From the NCBI GenBank assembly GCA_018672285.1, contig JABHGC010000302.1, forward strand, positions 1 through 46,751: a stretch of DNA of 46,751 nucleotides, in the 5' to 3' direction. How positions within the stretch are numbered: the stretch's first letter is position 1; each line of letters opens with the position of its first letter. The notes below the pieces were generated by a model. The model was given only the letters and a program-made list of their open reading frames with translations. It ran no database searches and had not been told where the DNA came from. Made by a program: the position numbers and the translations under genes. The DNA comes from Methylococcales bacterium (lineage in GTDB: Bacteria; Pseudomonadota; Gammaproteobacteria; JABHGC01). Shown here piece after piece: positions 7,109-16,873 of this stretch.

Positions 7109-9122
7109 CCCCTAATAACTTCGTCATATCATCAAGCATTTTGAGCTCTTCGTCACTGGGTGACACGGGTTTGGCCACTTTTGAATCAATTGCTCTGCGA
7201 AGCGGACTAAATGCTTTGTCATTTTTCAATTTAATTTGAGCGCCATCAGGTACGCTAGGATTTTCAAGGATTGAAACTAACTCGTGTAAGCGCCTTAGTG
7301 TATTTTTGTGGTAATCATACCAACGATCAGCACCCGCTACTCCTTCGCCCATAGCTGCTTTAGTGCCAGTGTAATGGTCTTCTACTTCATTTAGCCGTTT
7401 TTTAATTCTGGCAAGCTTATCTTTTTCACCCTTAATGCAAACTTGTTCTGTGCAATTTAAACAGTCCCGATATTTTTCACAGGGAGACATGGTGAAGTCA
7501 TGAACGCACACACCAAACTCTGTGATATGAACAGCACCTTTCTCAAGGGTATTGAATTCCTGAATTGTCACGGGAATGTGTTTTTCTACCTCCCCAGATG
7601 GCCCAAATAGCGTTAATGAGGTATCTAACCCTTCCGCCAATGCAACCATTTCATACTCGCTCATATGGTTGTATGTGCGATTTTGTTTGGCTTCTGCACG
7701 ACCCGACCATTTTGCAATTTGTAACTGTGAAAGGCCGCCGCGCTGAGCAATCGTATTCAGCAGGTGACGCGCTTGATGGGAAGTTAGTTTAAGGCGATTT
7801 CCATCCTCTCCCTGATACCCATAACGGTCAAAAACACTACGATGAGAATCACCCTGAAGGCTCATTCTTGGCGAAAGATCGTTATTAAAGACGTTGTTTG
7901 TGGGCTTCCACAAAATGACCGGGCTTGTTCCGTGTGAGTTATGGAGTAAGTTGCGCTGCATAGAAAATAAGGCTTTGCTGTATTTGATGCTTTTCTCTTT
8001 GCTTAACCACGGAAAGCCTTTTGGCTGACGAGAAAGCACATACTGCCAAAGATGAGATAATGTATATACCCCATCCTTTTGCTCTAACCCGCAGTTATTT
8101 AAAGATGTTCGAGTCGCCTTTTTAGTATCACATGCCAACCCGAGAGCCTGACACACCTCGCTCATTGTCAGAGGCTCACTCTCTGAAACAGAGGGGCAGC
8201 TTTCATGCCGATAAAATTTATTGGGGTTTGCTTCCATCCATTTTGCCAGCTTCCTAGATTCCGAAGTCAGTATTTTAAGGCGGCTGACAGCCTCTTTGGC
8301 AACGCCCACCATCTCAGTCGGTATCCACTTAATGTCTGCACCGAAGCCTTTTCCTGAATAAAAGCGCCAACCATAACGCATCACACCTTTTGAGTCTTTC
8401 TGTTCCACCTCACAATCCACAGGTAACTCAAAAATCTCCGTAATACGTGAAGGCGCACACATCAACATCGCAAACGTAGCGGAAGTAAAAATATCTTTTG
8501 GCTCAGAGGGTTTATTTGCAAAAATTTCTGCCAATGCAGTTAAAGCCTCTTCTGACGGCATTTTCTGTTCACGCCGAGTTTTTGCCTTTTCTCCCGTTTG
8601 TATGTCGTCTTTTTTCCGTAGGATTGGACTTATCCATCCACTGAGATCCTGAGCGATGAGTTTCTTTGAAGTAACAAACTTGGCAAGTCTTTCTAACTCT
8701 CTTCCACCATGATAATCAGACTCTTTCGCATAGTGCTCTCGCATTAACTGTGCGGCTTGGTCTAATGTTGATAGTGAAAGGTTGCTGATCGAAGCTGACG
8801 ACTCACTTTGCAACAAAGCAGCCTCAATCGTTCGAAGTGCTTTGAGTTCGTTTTTTGCACCAGTAGGCTTATGCCCTTGCTGGTATCTAAAATACGCTTT
8901 TGCAAAATCAATGAATTGCTCATCGAGCTTATCAGCGCCATCTTTCGTTCTTGAATTGGCACCAAGCTTGGTAAAGTTCCCAGCCTTTGGCCACCGCCAC
9001 TCTCGCCAATCAAGATCACTACCGAAAACTGTCAATTCAGTTTTACACTGCTGAATGAAGCACTGTAAATTCTCTTTAGCATCCAGCTCTGCTCGTGAGG
9101 AAAAGCTAAATAGTTCAGCCAT
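7095..9122 (-). CDS. gmtZ: Large tyrosine recombinase with C-terminal Cys cluster, candidate GmtZ
   Basis: About 675 aa from the ATG at 9122, which overlaps the preceding stop by 8 nt (ATGGCTGA); the frame is open to 9164. A tyrosine recombinase catalytic set can be read: R226 (APSRITEIFELP), a lysine near K258, H449xxR452 (SHQARH), W472 (KWSGR) and nucleophile candidate Y484 (NRTYNH). Behind the catalytic domain is a cysteine cluster at about 539-562 (C539, C548, C554, C557, C562) that looks metal-binding, then a charged helical tail. It is the third recombinase of the operon and overlaps the 137-aa gene by 14 nt. The gmtZ name is inferred from the Y-Z-X order of Gamma-Mobile-Trio modules; a Tn554 TnpB-like partner is the alternative reading. 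Confidence 0.68.
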   Translation of the reverse strand: MAELFSFSSRAELDAKENLQCFIQQCKTELTVFGSDLDWREWRWPKAGNFTKLGANSRTKDGADKLDEQFIDFAKAYFRYQQGHKPTGAKNELKALRTIEAALLQSESSASISNLSLSTLDQAAQLMREHYAKESDYHGGRELERLAKFVTSKKLIAQDLSGWISPILRKKDDIQTGEKAKTRREQKMPSEEALTALAEIFANKPSEPKDIFTSATFAMLMCAPSRITEIFELPVDCEVEQKDSKGVMRYGWRFYSGKGFGADIKWIPTEMVGVAKEAVSRLKILTSESRKLAKWMEANPNKFYRHESCPSVSESEPLTMSEVCQALGLACDTKKATRTSLNNCGLEQKDGVYTLSHLWQYVLSRQPKGFPWLSKEKSIKYSKALFSMQRNLLHNSHGTSPVILWKPTNNVFNNDLSPRMSLQGDSHRSVFDRYGYQGEDGNRLKLTSHQARHLLNTIAQRGGLSQLQIAKWSGRAEAKQNRTYNHMSEYEMVALAEGLDTSLTLFGPSGEVEKHIPVTIQEFNTLEKGAVHITEFGVCVHDFTMSPCEKYRDCLNCTEQVCIKGEKDKLARIKKRLNEVEDHYTGTKAAMGEGVAGADRWYDYHKNTLRRLHELVSILENPSVPDGAQIKLKNDKAFSPLRRAIDSKVAKPVSPSDEELKMLDDMTKLLGGGLG

Positions 9123-10656
9123 TAGACAACACCGCTCTACGCGCCACGCATCGTTGAATAACATCGGCTACTGCCAAGATACTGCGATCATTTACCGCTG
9201 CAATTTGTTGGTCACCAGTCACTTCCAGTAACCTTTGGCGCTCAACAATAAGATTGTCATAAACCATTTCATGAGGGCCGTCCAACCAAGGCTGAAAATG
9301 CATGCAGGTATAGCACGGTATTGGCACACTCGCGCCACAAAAACCGTAACTCCCGCAAGTTCCAATACCTTCGCCATCAGCCCTCACCCGACTGTCTAGG
9401 TTATCTCCTCGTATTGCAGCTTGCTCAGTGTCCACAAGTACGCCAGAAAATGCTTGTGCATAACGAGCCATTTGATGACCTACTGCTTTATCTAGGCTCT
9501 CGACATGCTCTGGTATATTTTCGATATAAACACCCGCATTCTGGGTATCGGAATGATCCAGCAGTTCAGCGATCACCATTACTCCAAAACCTTCCCGAGC
9601 AGCCCTAGTGCCTGTTGTGTAACGAAAGCGATTTGAGGAAATATTAAGCGGTTCCCCTGTTCTCTCGGAATATAACTCGGCACTGTCTGCAATCGTTTTG
9701 CAAACTTCTGTTATTTTTGATGACTTAATGTGCAGCTGATCAGTTTTTAGCACAGCTCTTAAATTTTGTGGTGACTTTATACCGACCAACTCAGCCATAT
9801 CGAGGAATAATGGCAACTCTAGCCGGTCATGTTTTTGAAGTGTATAACCTAGCTTTACCTCCACTGACCGTACAACGTGTTCAGCTTGGGCAGTCAATAT
9901 CACCCACAACTCTTCCGTAATAGCAAATTGCTTAAATTGTTTACGAAAGTCTGTTGCCCTCTGTTTTGCTCTAGGCATATTGACTAAGTAAGTGCTATCG
10001 CCCCGTTTGTTTTTTCCATTTAAAATATCTTTCAAGCGCAAATGAGATATTTGAATGGGGCGACGACCGGTGTTGCTTATTAGCAAACCCATCGCCATAT
10101 CTGTTAGTGAGATAACTCCACGTTCGAAAGCTTGTACTGCGCCTTCATTAAAGCCTTGTAGCTCTAGGTCACTCAAGGGGCCTTTAACTGGGTCAAGCCG
10201 CTTGATGACATCACCTTTGACATTACCCCTGATTGTCCAACCATCTAACAACTCGATGGCTTCACTTGGCGCACCTGCATAGCCAAGATCATGCCATTTT
10301 TTGAGAAAGCCACGAATAGTTCCTAGGTACCATTCATTGTTCCTAGTCAAATTGGCTCTATAGTTTAGTAGAGCCACACTAGCCACTCCTGATGCCTCTG
10401 TGAACCGAAGAAAATGCAAAAACCTCTCGTTAATATTCTTCACATGAGATGCGGAGTAATTTCGAGCGTAATACGTCAACGTCTTTACATAACCATCAAC
10501 ACATTGATCATCTAGCAACTCACAAACAGTCCCGACAGCAATTTTTGTATTTTTGTCTAACTGCCAATACTTCCCATCAAAATTAAATAAGTAACCTGCC
10601 TTAGAATAATCCTGTACACCAGCAGCAATAACAACGCCTTCACCCGCACTACTCAT
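9115..10656 (-). CDS. gmtY: Tyrosine recombinase with C-terminal Cys cluster, candidate GmtY
   Basis: The 513-aa protein has an N-terminal SAM-like core-binding part (about 45-130) and a catalytic domain: R198 (NTGRRPIQISHLR), K231 (PRAKQR), the box II segment NRFRYTTGT, H368 (LLDHSD) and Y377 (GVYIEN). The box II position normally held by His in HxxR is Asn (N342, with R345 kept). A C-terminal cluster C434, C440, C448, C451 resembles a zinc site. It overlaps both neighbours by 8 nt (ATGAGTAG at its start). The gmtY name follows from position in a Gamma-Mobile-Trio-like array and is not backed by alignment. Confidence 0.68.
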   Translation of the reverse strand: MSSAGEGVVIAAGVQDYSKAGYLFNFDGKYWQLDKNTKIAVGTVCELLDDQCVDGYVKTLTYYARNYSASHVKNINERFLHFLRFTEASGVASVALLNYRANLTRNNEWYLGTIRGFLKKWHDLGYAGAPSEAIELLDGWTIRGNVKGDVIKRLDPVKGPLSDLELQGFNEGAVQAFERGVISLTDMAMGLLISNTGRRPIQISHLRLKDILNGKNKRGDSTYLVNMPRAKQRATDFRKQFKQFAITEELWVILTAQAEHVVRSVEVKLGYTLQKHDRLELPLFLDMAELVGIKSPQNLRAVLKTDQLHIKSSKITEVCKTIADSAELYSERTGEPLNISSNRFRYTTGTRAAREGFGVMVIAELLDHSDTQNAGVYIENIPEHVESLDKAVGHQMARYAQAFSGVLVDTEQAAIRGDNLDSRVRADGEGIGTCGSYGFCGASVPIPCYTCMHFQPWLDGPHEMVYDNLIVERQRLLEVTGDQQIAAVNDRSILAVADVIQRCVARRAVLSNG

Positions 10657-11884
10657 GATTTATTCCCTTCGGCAATCTGACCATACCTTCCTGCAGACCT
10701 AAAGCTGCCTCATGCGCCTTTCTTTTTATAAACCGCTTATTATAAGTGGCTGCTGTTCCCGAACCCTCTTTCCATCCCATAAGGTATGATCTGATTTTCT
10801 CTTGCCGTTCTTCGCTCGGAGGCTCATCCATAGAATCCATCTGATCAGAAAATGATTCATTCCATGCATGTCGCAATTGATGGCCTGTTAAATTCGATAA
10901 AGAGGGTGATGCTTTACGAACAACATCAACAACTTTTTTATAGGCTGATTTAGAAAGCGGTTGACCTTGTGTTGGCCCTGATTTATGAGCAATAAAAAGG
11001 AAATCATTTCGCGATGAGTTAGGTATCTTTCTTCTATCTCTGAGGATGTAGTGATGTATTTCTTTTGCCAACGTTTCTTTCAACGGCAGCCGCCGATCTA
11101 ATGTTTTTACTAAAGGCTGATATTTACGCGGATCATTTTTTTCATCCGCCCTACGCGCGATAATCAATTGGTTTGATCCAAAGTCAATATCACTTACTCG
11201 TAAATTCAGAAGCTCACCACCTCTCAAACCTAGATGATAAAGCATTAGAAAAATCAAACGATTCCGCGTTCGAACGGAACCATCGTTAAACGGGTTAAGT
11301 CTTGAGTTAGGCCTAAAAATTTCAAATAATAATTCCAGTTGCTCTGCTGACAAACCCTTCTCATCAGTTTCTGCATTTCGGCTTTTCTTCACAGGCCGTC
11401 TTGATTTAAGGCCTTTCTCCATTCTTTCTATCTGCGCCATTTTCAAGCGATCCATAGAGGAACCAGCAACTTGCTCAGCCAGCCACTTCACATACTGCGC
11501 AATCACGGTTAGTCGCACATACTCTGTTCCAGCACTGACTTTTTCACCACACCCACCTAACTTTGATAATGTGGTTATGTCATCTGATTCTTGTGTACTA
11601 GCACGAAACTTTTTCTGACAAAAGTCTCTAATGGCATCTAATTCAGCCTCGCCTAAAAATTTCCCTTTCTGAAATCGAACGTCAACATTCTCACTCCGCT
11701 CATCAAAAAACCGTATTAAAACTGAAATACTGCTTAGAGACGACTCCATTGCAGAAAAAGAAAGCGACTTATTTCGAATTTGAGTGGTTATATAAAGATT
11801 TGGAAAATACAAAGGCAAGCAAGTAGCGTTATCCACAAGTATGCAATATCGCTCGCCTGAATTCATGACAAATGTTTTCTGCAC
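10649..11884 (-). CDS. Tyrosine recombinase / integrase, first gene of the mobility operon
   Basis: The 411-aa protein is a tyrosine-type site-specific recombinase with all catalytic positions readable: R221 (LGLRGGELLNLR), K260 (PLVKTLDRRLPL), H335xxR338 (TGHQLRHA), W371 in the second-histidine position (LMGWKEG) and nucleophile Y381 (ATYNKR). The N-terminal 180 residues hold the arm/core-binding region. It is the promoter-proximal gene of four overlapping recombination genes and lies about 97 bases from the ssb terminator, as expected for an integrase at the island edge. In-frame ATGs exist at 11884 and 11866; the first was kept. Confidence 0.88.
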   Translation of the reverse strand: MQKTFVMNSGERYCILVDNATCLPLYFPNLYITTQIRNKSLSFSAMESSLSSISVLIRFFDERSENVDVRFQKGKFLGEAELDAIRDFCQKKFRASTQESDDITTLSKLGGCGEKVSAGTEYVRLTVIAQYVKWLAEQVAGSSMDRLKMAQIERMEKGLKSRRPVKKSRNAETDEKGLSAEQLELLFEIFRPNSRLNPFNDGSVRTRNRLIFLMLYHLGLRGGELLNLRVSDIDFGSNQLIIARRADEKNDPRKYQPLVKTLDRRLPLKETLAKEIHHYILRDRRKIPNSSRNDFLFIAHKSGPTQGQPLSKSAYKKVVDVVRKASPSLSNLTGHQLRHAWNESFSDQMDSMDEPPSEERQEKIRSYLMGWKEGSGTAATYNKRFIKRKAHEAALGLQEGMVRLPKGINHE

Positions 11885-11971
11885 AAACCCAACCCTTATA
11901 TTTTACAAAAACACAAGGTACCACATACCCGGAAAACCGCAAGACATTTTTTTACATTATTTCCTGGCGCA

Positions 11972-12002
11972 GAAATAAAAAAGCACCTACAAATAGGTGC
12001 TT
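11972..12002 (-). terminator. Rho-independent terminator of ssb
   Basis: A perfect 8-bp stem, aagcacct at 11981-11988 and aggtgctt at 11995-12002, has a 6-nt loop. Read on the minus strand it is followed by a T-rich run (TTTTTATTT). It lies 37 bases beyond the ssb stop codon, so it ends the ssb transcript and insulates the recombinase operon that begins about 97 bases further on. Confidence 0.88.
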
Positions 12003-12039
12003 ATATAAATAATTTTACAAAACAGGTCTTAGGTGACCT

Positions 12040-12543
12040 CTAAAACGGAATATCATCATTAAAGTCATCAATAGGCTCCATCGCAGCAGGGGCTGAAGAA
12101 GGCTGTTGCTGACCACCACCGCCAGGATTGTAGCTTGGCTGATTTTGCTGACCTTGAGGTGGTGCGCTTTGATCATAGTTCGCTGTACCACCAGAGCCTC
12201 GACTATCTAACATTTGCATCACGCCGTTAAAACCATCAACAACCACCTCAGTGGTATATTTTTTCTGGCCTTGCTGATCTTCCCATTGCCGAGTTTGCAG
12301 TTTACCTTCAACATATATTTTACTGCCTTTTTTCAAATACTCAGCAGCAACCTTAGCAACACCACCGAAGAAAACGACACGATGCCATTCCGTTTTCTCG
12401 CGTTTTTCACCAGACTGCTTATCTTTCCACGACTCACTCGTTGCGATATTGCAGTTCACAATCGCACGACCATCTGCGGTATAACGCACATCAGGATCTT
12501 GCCCTAGGTTTCCTAAGATAATAACTTTATTGACTCCTGCCAC
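12040..12543 (-). CDS. ssb: Single-stranded DNA-binding protein
   Basis: SSB coats single-stranded DNA in replication, repair and recombination. The 167-aa protein has the OB-fold N-terminus ([20 protein letters not shown]), the conserved [20 protein letters not shown] segment, a flexible Gly/Gln/Pro-rich linker (about 115-155) and the acidic interaction tail ending DDFNDDIPF. The start codon is GTG at 12543, preceded by an AGGGAG ribosome site. It is 27 nt downstream of the transporter gene on the same strand and ends in its own terminator at 11972-12002. Confidence 0.97.
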   Translation of the reverse strand: MAGVNKVIILGNLGQDPDVRYTADGRAIVNCNIATSESWKDKQSGEKREKTEWHRVVFFGGVAKVAAEYLKKGSKIYVEGKLQTRQWEDQQGQKKYTTEVVVDGFNGVMQMLDSRGSGGTANYDQSAPPQGQQNQPSYNPGGGGQQQPSSAPAAMEPIDDFNDDIPF

Positions 12544-12570
12544 AGTAAACTCCCTGGTAATGACTGTAAT

Positions 12571-13923
12571 TTAACTTTTTGAAAATGCTAACAATGCGTC
12601 TAGGTCTAATGCCCGCTTATCGACCTTTAAATAGGCCACGCCTTCATCCAACATAATCACCACTTCGGCAACGCCTCTCACTTGAGTTAGTTGCACTTGT
12701 AAATGAGCGGCATGCTGTTCATCTAACTCACCCACATTCAACAAATAGTTAGACAAATAACGAGGATTTTTCATACCAAAAGCGACAATTAACCACACTG
12801 TGGCAACACACGCGTTAAGAATAAAGACGGCATGTAGATTGAACTGCTGATGAACCACGCCACCTAACAACCCTCCAAGGAATGTACCGAAAAACTGACT
12901 GGTTGAATAGACCCCCATCGCAGTCCCTTTACTCTGTGCTGGCGCAATTTTAGAGATCAAAGAGGGAAGAACAGATTCCAATAGGTTGAATGCAATAAAG
13001 AAAAGTAGGAGCACACAAGCCAAAGACCAGAAACTACTGTGAATAAAAAAAAGTATGAATTGTGACAAAGCGATCATCAACACCGCCCCCACGAATACTT
13101 TTTTCATTTGATGATACTTTTCCGCCAAAATAACAAATGGCACCATCAAAAAAACCGATAACACCAATACCGACAAATACAGTTGCCAATGATCACTCGG
13201 TGCAAAACCAAATTGCCCTTTTAAAATTAACGGCAACACTAAAAAGCTCGACATCAAAACAAAATGTAACGAAAAAATACCAAGGTCTAAACGCAACAAA
13301 CTACTATCCGCGATAGCCCCTTTTAACTGAGCAGGCACCGTTTGTGCATCCCTGTGCACACGGCTCACCTTAGGCGTAGGCACAACCCAAATCACCACAG
13401 CAATACCCAACACCGCTAATACGGCTGTTAACCCGAAAATACCTGGCACCCCAATCCATTGATTCAAGATAGGGCCTGCCACCATCGCAATCATGAATGA
13501 CATGCCGATACTCATGCCAATACTCGCCATGACTTTGGTTCGCTGCTCTTCACGGGTTAAATCGGCAGCCAATGCCATAACAACAGCGGCAATTGCCCCG
13601 GCGCCCTGTAGCGCTCGACCCAATAAAACAACCCCAATGCTCTCCCCCGTTGCCGCCACAACACTGCCAACGGCAAATAGCACTAGCCCCCCAATCATGA
13701 CAGGCTTTCGACCCACCCGATCAGACAACATACCAAAAGGAATTTGCAAGCAGGCTTGAGTTAACCCATAGATCCCCATCACCAACCCTACTAGCACAGG
13801 GGTAGAGCCAGGCAAGTCTTCTGCGAAAAGCGCAAATACCGGCAGAATCATAAACAGCCCTAACATTCTTAAGGCGTAAATAATGGCCAAAGACTGAGTT
13901 GCCCTGCGCTCTACACGGGTCAT
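12571..13923 (-). CDS. yajR: YajR-type major facilitator transporter
   Basis: This is a 12-helix MFS protein closely resembling E. coli YajR. The MFS loop motif GMLSDRVGRKP (after TM2), the LGRALQGAGAIAAVVMAL helix and the late segment ESVLPSLISK...GTAMGVYSTSQF are all in place. After the last helix there is a ferredoxin-like soluble tail (about 385-450, ending KVDKRALDLDALLAF) matching the YAM domain of YajR. The ATG at 13923 gives MTRVERRATQSLA, which lines up with the known family start; a GTG at 13953 is the alternative. The substrate is unknown. It is divergent from uvrA and co-oriented with ssb, a common gammaproteobacterial order. Confidence 0.92.
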   Translation of the reverse strand: MTRVERRATQSLAIIYALRMLGLFMILPVFALFAEDLPGSTPVLVGLVMGIYGLTQACLQIPFGMLSDRVGRKPVMIGGLVLFAVGSVVAATGESIGVVLLGRALQGAGAIAAVVMALAADLTREEQRTKVMASIGMSIGMSFMIAMVAGPILNQWIGVPGIFGLTAVLAVLGIAVVIWVVPTPKVSRVHRDAQTVPAQLKGAIADSSLLRLDLGIFSLHFVLMSSFLVLPLILKGQFGFAPSDHWQLYLSVLVLSVFLMVPFVILAEKYHQMKKVFVGAVLMIALSQFILFFIHSSFWSLACVLLLFFIAFNLLESVLPSLISKIAPAQSKGTAMGVYSTSQFFGTFLGGLLGGVVHQQFNLHAVFILNACVATVWLIVAFGMKNPRYLSNYLLNVGELDEQHAAHLQVQLTQVRGVAEVVIMLDEGVAYLKVDKRALDLDALLAFSKS

Positions 13924-14044
13924 ACGGCTTAAAATACTGACATCAGCACCCACCCAGCAACTCCCTTAATTTAGTTGTTTGAAAAATTGGCTTATCGGCC
14001 AAGCCAGAGTATATTAACAGGTTCGATTGTCGGCGGAAAATAAC

Positions 14045-16873
14045 ATGGATTTCATTAAAGTACGAGGGGCCAGAACCCACAACTTAAAAAACATCGATAT
14101 TGACCTGCCAAGGGACAAATTTATTGTCATTACAGGGCTTTCAGGCTCGGGTAAATCATCACTGGCTTTTGATACCATATACGCCGAGGGTCAACGCCGC
14201 TATGTCGAGTCCCTATCCGCTTATGCACGCCAATTTTTATCCATGATGGAAAAGCCCGATGTTGATCATATTGAAGGTTTATCTCCTGCCATTTCTATTG
14301 AGCAAAAATCCACCTCACACAACCCTCGCTCAACCGTTGGCACCATCACAGAGATTCATGACTATTTAAGGCTCCTATTCGCACGAGTTGGCACACCTAT
14401 TTGTCCTGAGCATCACATCACACTTGAAGCACAAACCATCTCGCACATGGTAGACACTACCCTCACCTTGCCTGAGGGTAGTAAAATGATGCTCTTAGCC
14501 CCAGTAATTCGGGAACGTAAAGGAGAGCACAAAAAACTCATCGCAGAGCTCTTATCTCAAGGTTATGTCCGCGCCAGAATCAATGGCGAATTACTAGAGC
14601 TACTTGATGTACCAGAACTAGAACGGCACCAAAAACACAGTATTGATGTCGTCATCGACCGGTTTAAAGTAAGAGAAGAGCTAAAGCTGCGGTTGGCCGA
14701 GTCCTTTGAAACAGCACTCAATATGGCAGATGGCTTGGCCAAAATTGCCTACATGGATGACCCCGACAAAGCTGACCTCATTTTTTCTGCAAAATATGCT
14801 TGTAAAGAATGTGGCTACAGCATCCCTGAATTAGAGCCCCGTTTGTTCTCATTCAATAATCCTGCCGGTGCTTGCCCTACCTGTGATGGACTAGGCATCG
14901 CCTCTTCATTTGATGAGCAACGTATTGTCTCACACCCAGGTTTAACTCTTTCTGAAGGTGCTATTAGAGGTTGGGACAGAAGGAATGGCTATTACTTCCA
15001 GTTAATCCAGTCACTCTCAGAGCATTACAAATTTGACCTAGACATTCCCTTTGAGCAACTTGCCGACAGCGATAAACAACGCATTTTATATGGTAGCCAA
15101 GGTGAGATCATTGACTTTGAATTCATCAATGCTAAGGGCAAAAAAACACGGCAACAACAGCCTTTTGAAGGCATTATCCCTAACATGAAGCGCCGTTACC
15201 AAGAAACAGAATCCAACACAGTCCGCGAAGAACTGGGTAAATATTTATCGTCACATGACTGCCAAGATTGTGGTGGTACGCGACTAAATGTTGCAGCGAG
15301 AAATGTTTTTATTAATAAACAAAACCTACCTGAGGTTGCCACTCTCCCAATTGGCAAAGCCGCAGAGCTATTCAAAACATTTTCTTTACCAGGAAAACGC
15401 GGAGAAATTGCCAAAAAAATCGTTTCTGAAATAGCCCAACGTTTAACCTTTTTAGTCAATGTAGGCTTGGATTACTTAACCCTAGAGCGAAGTGCCAACA
15501 CCCTATCTGGTGGAGAAGCCCAACGTATTCGCTTAGCCAGCCAAATTGGTGCAGGGCTCGTTGGCGTATTATATGTGCTTGATGAACCTTCCATTGGATT
15601 ACACCAGCGTGACAATCAACGCTTATTAAGCACCTTAAAACATTTACGCGATCTTGGTAACACGGTCATTGTCGTCGAACATGATGAGGATGCCATTCGG
15701 GAAGCAGATTTTGTTGTCGACATCGGCCCTGGTGCGGGCATTCATGGCGGTGCCATTATTGCTCAAGGCTTACCTCACGACATAGAACAAAGTGAAGAGT
15801 CATTAACAGGACAATACCTATCTGGAAAGAAAAGCATTCAAATTCCTGAAAAACTCACCCCATTCCCTGAAGACAAAATCCTGAGTGTCTTCGGTGCCTC
15901 TAGCAACAATTTAAAAGATGTCACCATTCATGTCCCCTCAGGTTTATTAACCTGTATTACAGGTGTATCTGGCTCTGGAAAATCAACCCTTATCAATGAG
16001 ACACTCTACAAATACGCGGCTAGAGAGCTCAACAGAGCGCACACTGAACCTGCAACACATGACAGAATTGAAGGCATTGAGCATTTTGATAAAGTCGTTG
16101 ATATCGATCAAAGCCCTATTGGCCGCACCCCCAGATCAAACCCTGCCACCTACACAGGCATTTTAACCCCCATTAGAGAAATGTTTGCTGGCACCCAAGA
16201 GGCTCGCTCTAGGGGCTATACACCAGGGCGATTCAGCTTTAATGTGAAAGGTGGCCGCTGTGAGGCTTGCCAAGGTGATGGCTTAATTAAAGTTGAAATG
16301 CACTTTTTGCCGGATATTTATGTCAACTGTGATGTCTGCAAAGGACATCGCTATAATAGGGAAACACTACAAATTCAATACAAGAATAAAAACATTCATG
16401 AAGTCCTACAAATGACAGTTGAAGAGGCTCGAGAATTTTTTGATGCCATTCCAGCCATTGCAAGAAAGCTTCAAACGCTCTTAGATGTTGGTCTTTCTTA
16501 TATTACCTTAGGACAAAACGCGACAACCCTGTCCGGTGGTGAAGCCCAGCGCGTTAAACTCGCTAAAGAATTATCCAAGCGCGACACTGGCAATACTCTC
16601 TATATTCTAGATGAACCTACTACCGGCTTACACTTCCATGATATTCAACTGCTCTTAACCGTACTACACAGGTTAAGAGATCACGGTAATACGGTTGTGG
16701 TCATTGAACACAATTTAGACGTCATCAAAACAGCCGATTGGGTGATTGACCTCGGCCCAGAGGGTGGTAGCAATGGCGGTGAAATTGTCGCGGTTGGCAC
16801 TCCGGAAACAGTTTCCCAAAACCCGGCTTCTCATACAGGCCATTTTTTACAGGCTTTTTTTAAATCATGTTAG
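14045..16873 (+). CDS. uvrA: Excinuclease ABC subunit A
   Basis: UvrA scans DNA for bulky lesions and loads UvrB in nucleotide excision repair. The 942-aa product has two ABC ATPase halves: Walker [10 protein letters not shown] near residue 31 and GVSGSGKST near 640, with ABC signatures [12 protein letters not shown] and [12 protein letters not shown]. Zinc modules are visible as CKEC...CPTC (about 255-285) and CEAC...CDVC (about 735-765). The ATG at 14045 with an upstream GGCGGA site was preferred over an in-frame TTG at 14027; the family starts [15 protein letters not shown]. No CTG-N10-CAG LexA box was found in the 121-bp space shared with yajR. It overlaps coaE by 7 nt. Confidence 0.97.
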   Translation: MDFIKVRGARTHNLKNIDIDLPRDKFIVITGLSGSGKSSLAFDTIYAEGQRRYVESLSAYARQFLSMMEKPDVDHIEGLSPAISIEQKSTSHNPRSTVGTITEIHDYLRLLFARVGTPICPEHHITLEAQTISHMVDTTLTLPEGSKMMLLAPVIRERKGEHKKLIAELLSQGYVRARINGELLELLDVPELERHQKHSIDVVIDRFKVREELKLRLAESFETALNMADGLAKIAYMDDPDKADLIFSAKYACKECGYSIPELEPRLFSFNNPAGACPTCDGLGIASSFDEQRIVSHPGLTLSEGAIRGWDRRNGYYFQLIQSLSEHYKFDLDIPFEQLADSDKQRILYGSQGEIIDFEFINAKGKKTRQQQPFEGIIPNMKRRYQETESNTVREELGKYLSSHDCQDCGGTRLNVAARNVFINKQNLPEVATLPIGKAAELFKTFSLPGKRGEIAKKIVSEIAQRLTFLVNVGLDYLTLERSANTLSGGEAQRIRLASQIGAGLVGVLYVLDEPSIGLHQRDNQRLLSTLKHLRDLGNTVIVVEHDEDAIREADFVVDIGPGAGIHGGAIIAQGLPHDIEQSEESLTGQYLSGKKSIQIPEKLTPFPEDKILSVFGASSNNLKDVTIHVPSGLLTCITGVSGSGKSTLINETLYKYAARELNRAHTEPATHDRIEGIEHFDKVVDIDQSPIGRTPRSNPATYTGILTPIREMFAGTQEARSRGYTPGRFSFNVKGGRCEACQGDGLIKVEMHFLPDIYVNCDVCKGHRYNRETLQIQYKNKNIHEVLQMTVEEAREFFDAIPAIARKLQTLLDVGLSYITLGQNATTLSGGEAQRVKLAKELSKRDTGNTLYILDEPTTGLHFHDIQLLLTVLHRLRDHGNTVVVIEHNLDVIKTADWVIDLGPEGGSNGGEIVAVGTPETVSQNPASHTGHFLQAFFKSC

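Larger units (their letters stand above)
2307..11971 (-). mobile_element. One end of a Gamma-Mobile-Trio-like defence island
   Basis: The stretch combines a four-gene recombinase module (three tyrosine recombinases plus a small coiled-coil protein) with type I RM genes, a Fic gene and an adjoining IS66 copy. It is placed between the ssb terminator and the left window edge. To the right, gene order becomes the conserved ssb-yajR-uvrA block. The right boundary must lie between 11885 and about 11975. The left boundary is outside the window or hidden by the IS66 insertion, so the extent given here is a minimum. No direct repeat (att) could be paired. Confidence 0.65.

Noticed and set aside
13924..14044. 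LexA (SOS) box before uvrA
   Set aside because: The stretch ccagagtatattaacagg looks similar at a glance but lacks CTG-N10-CAG, so no operator is claimed.
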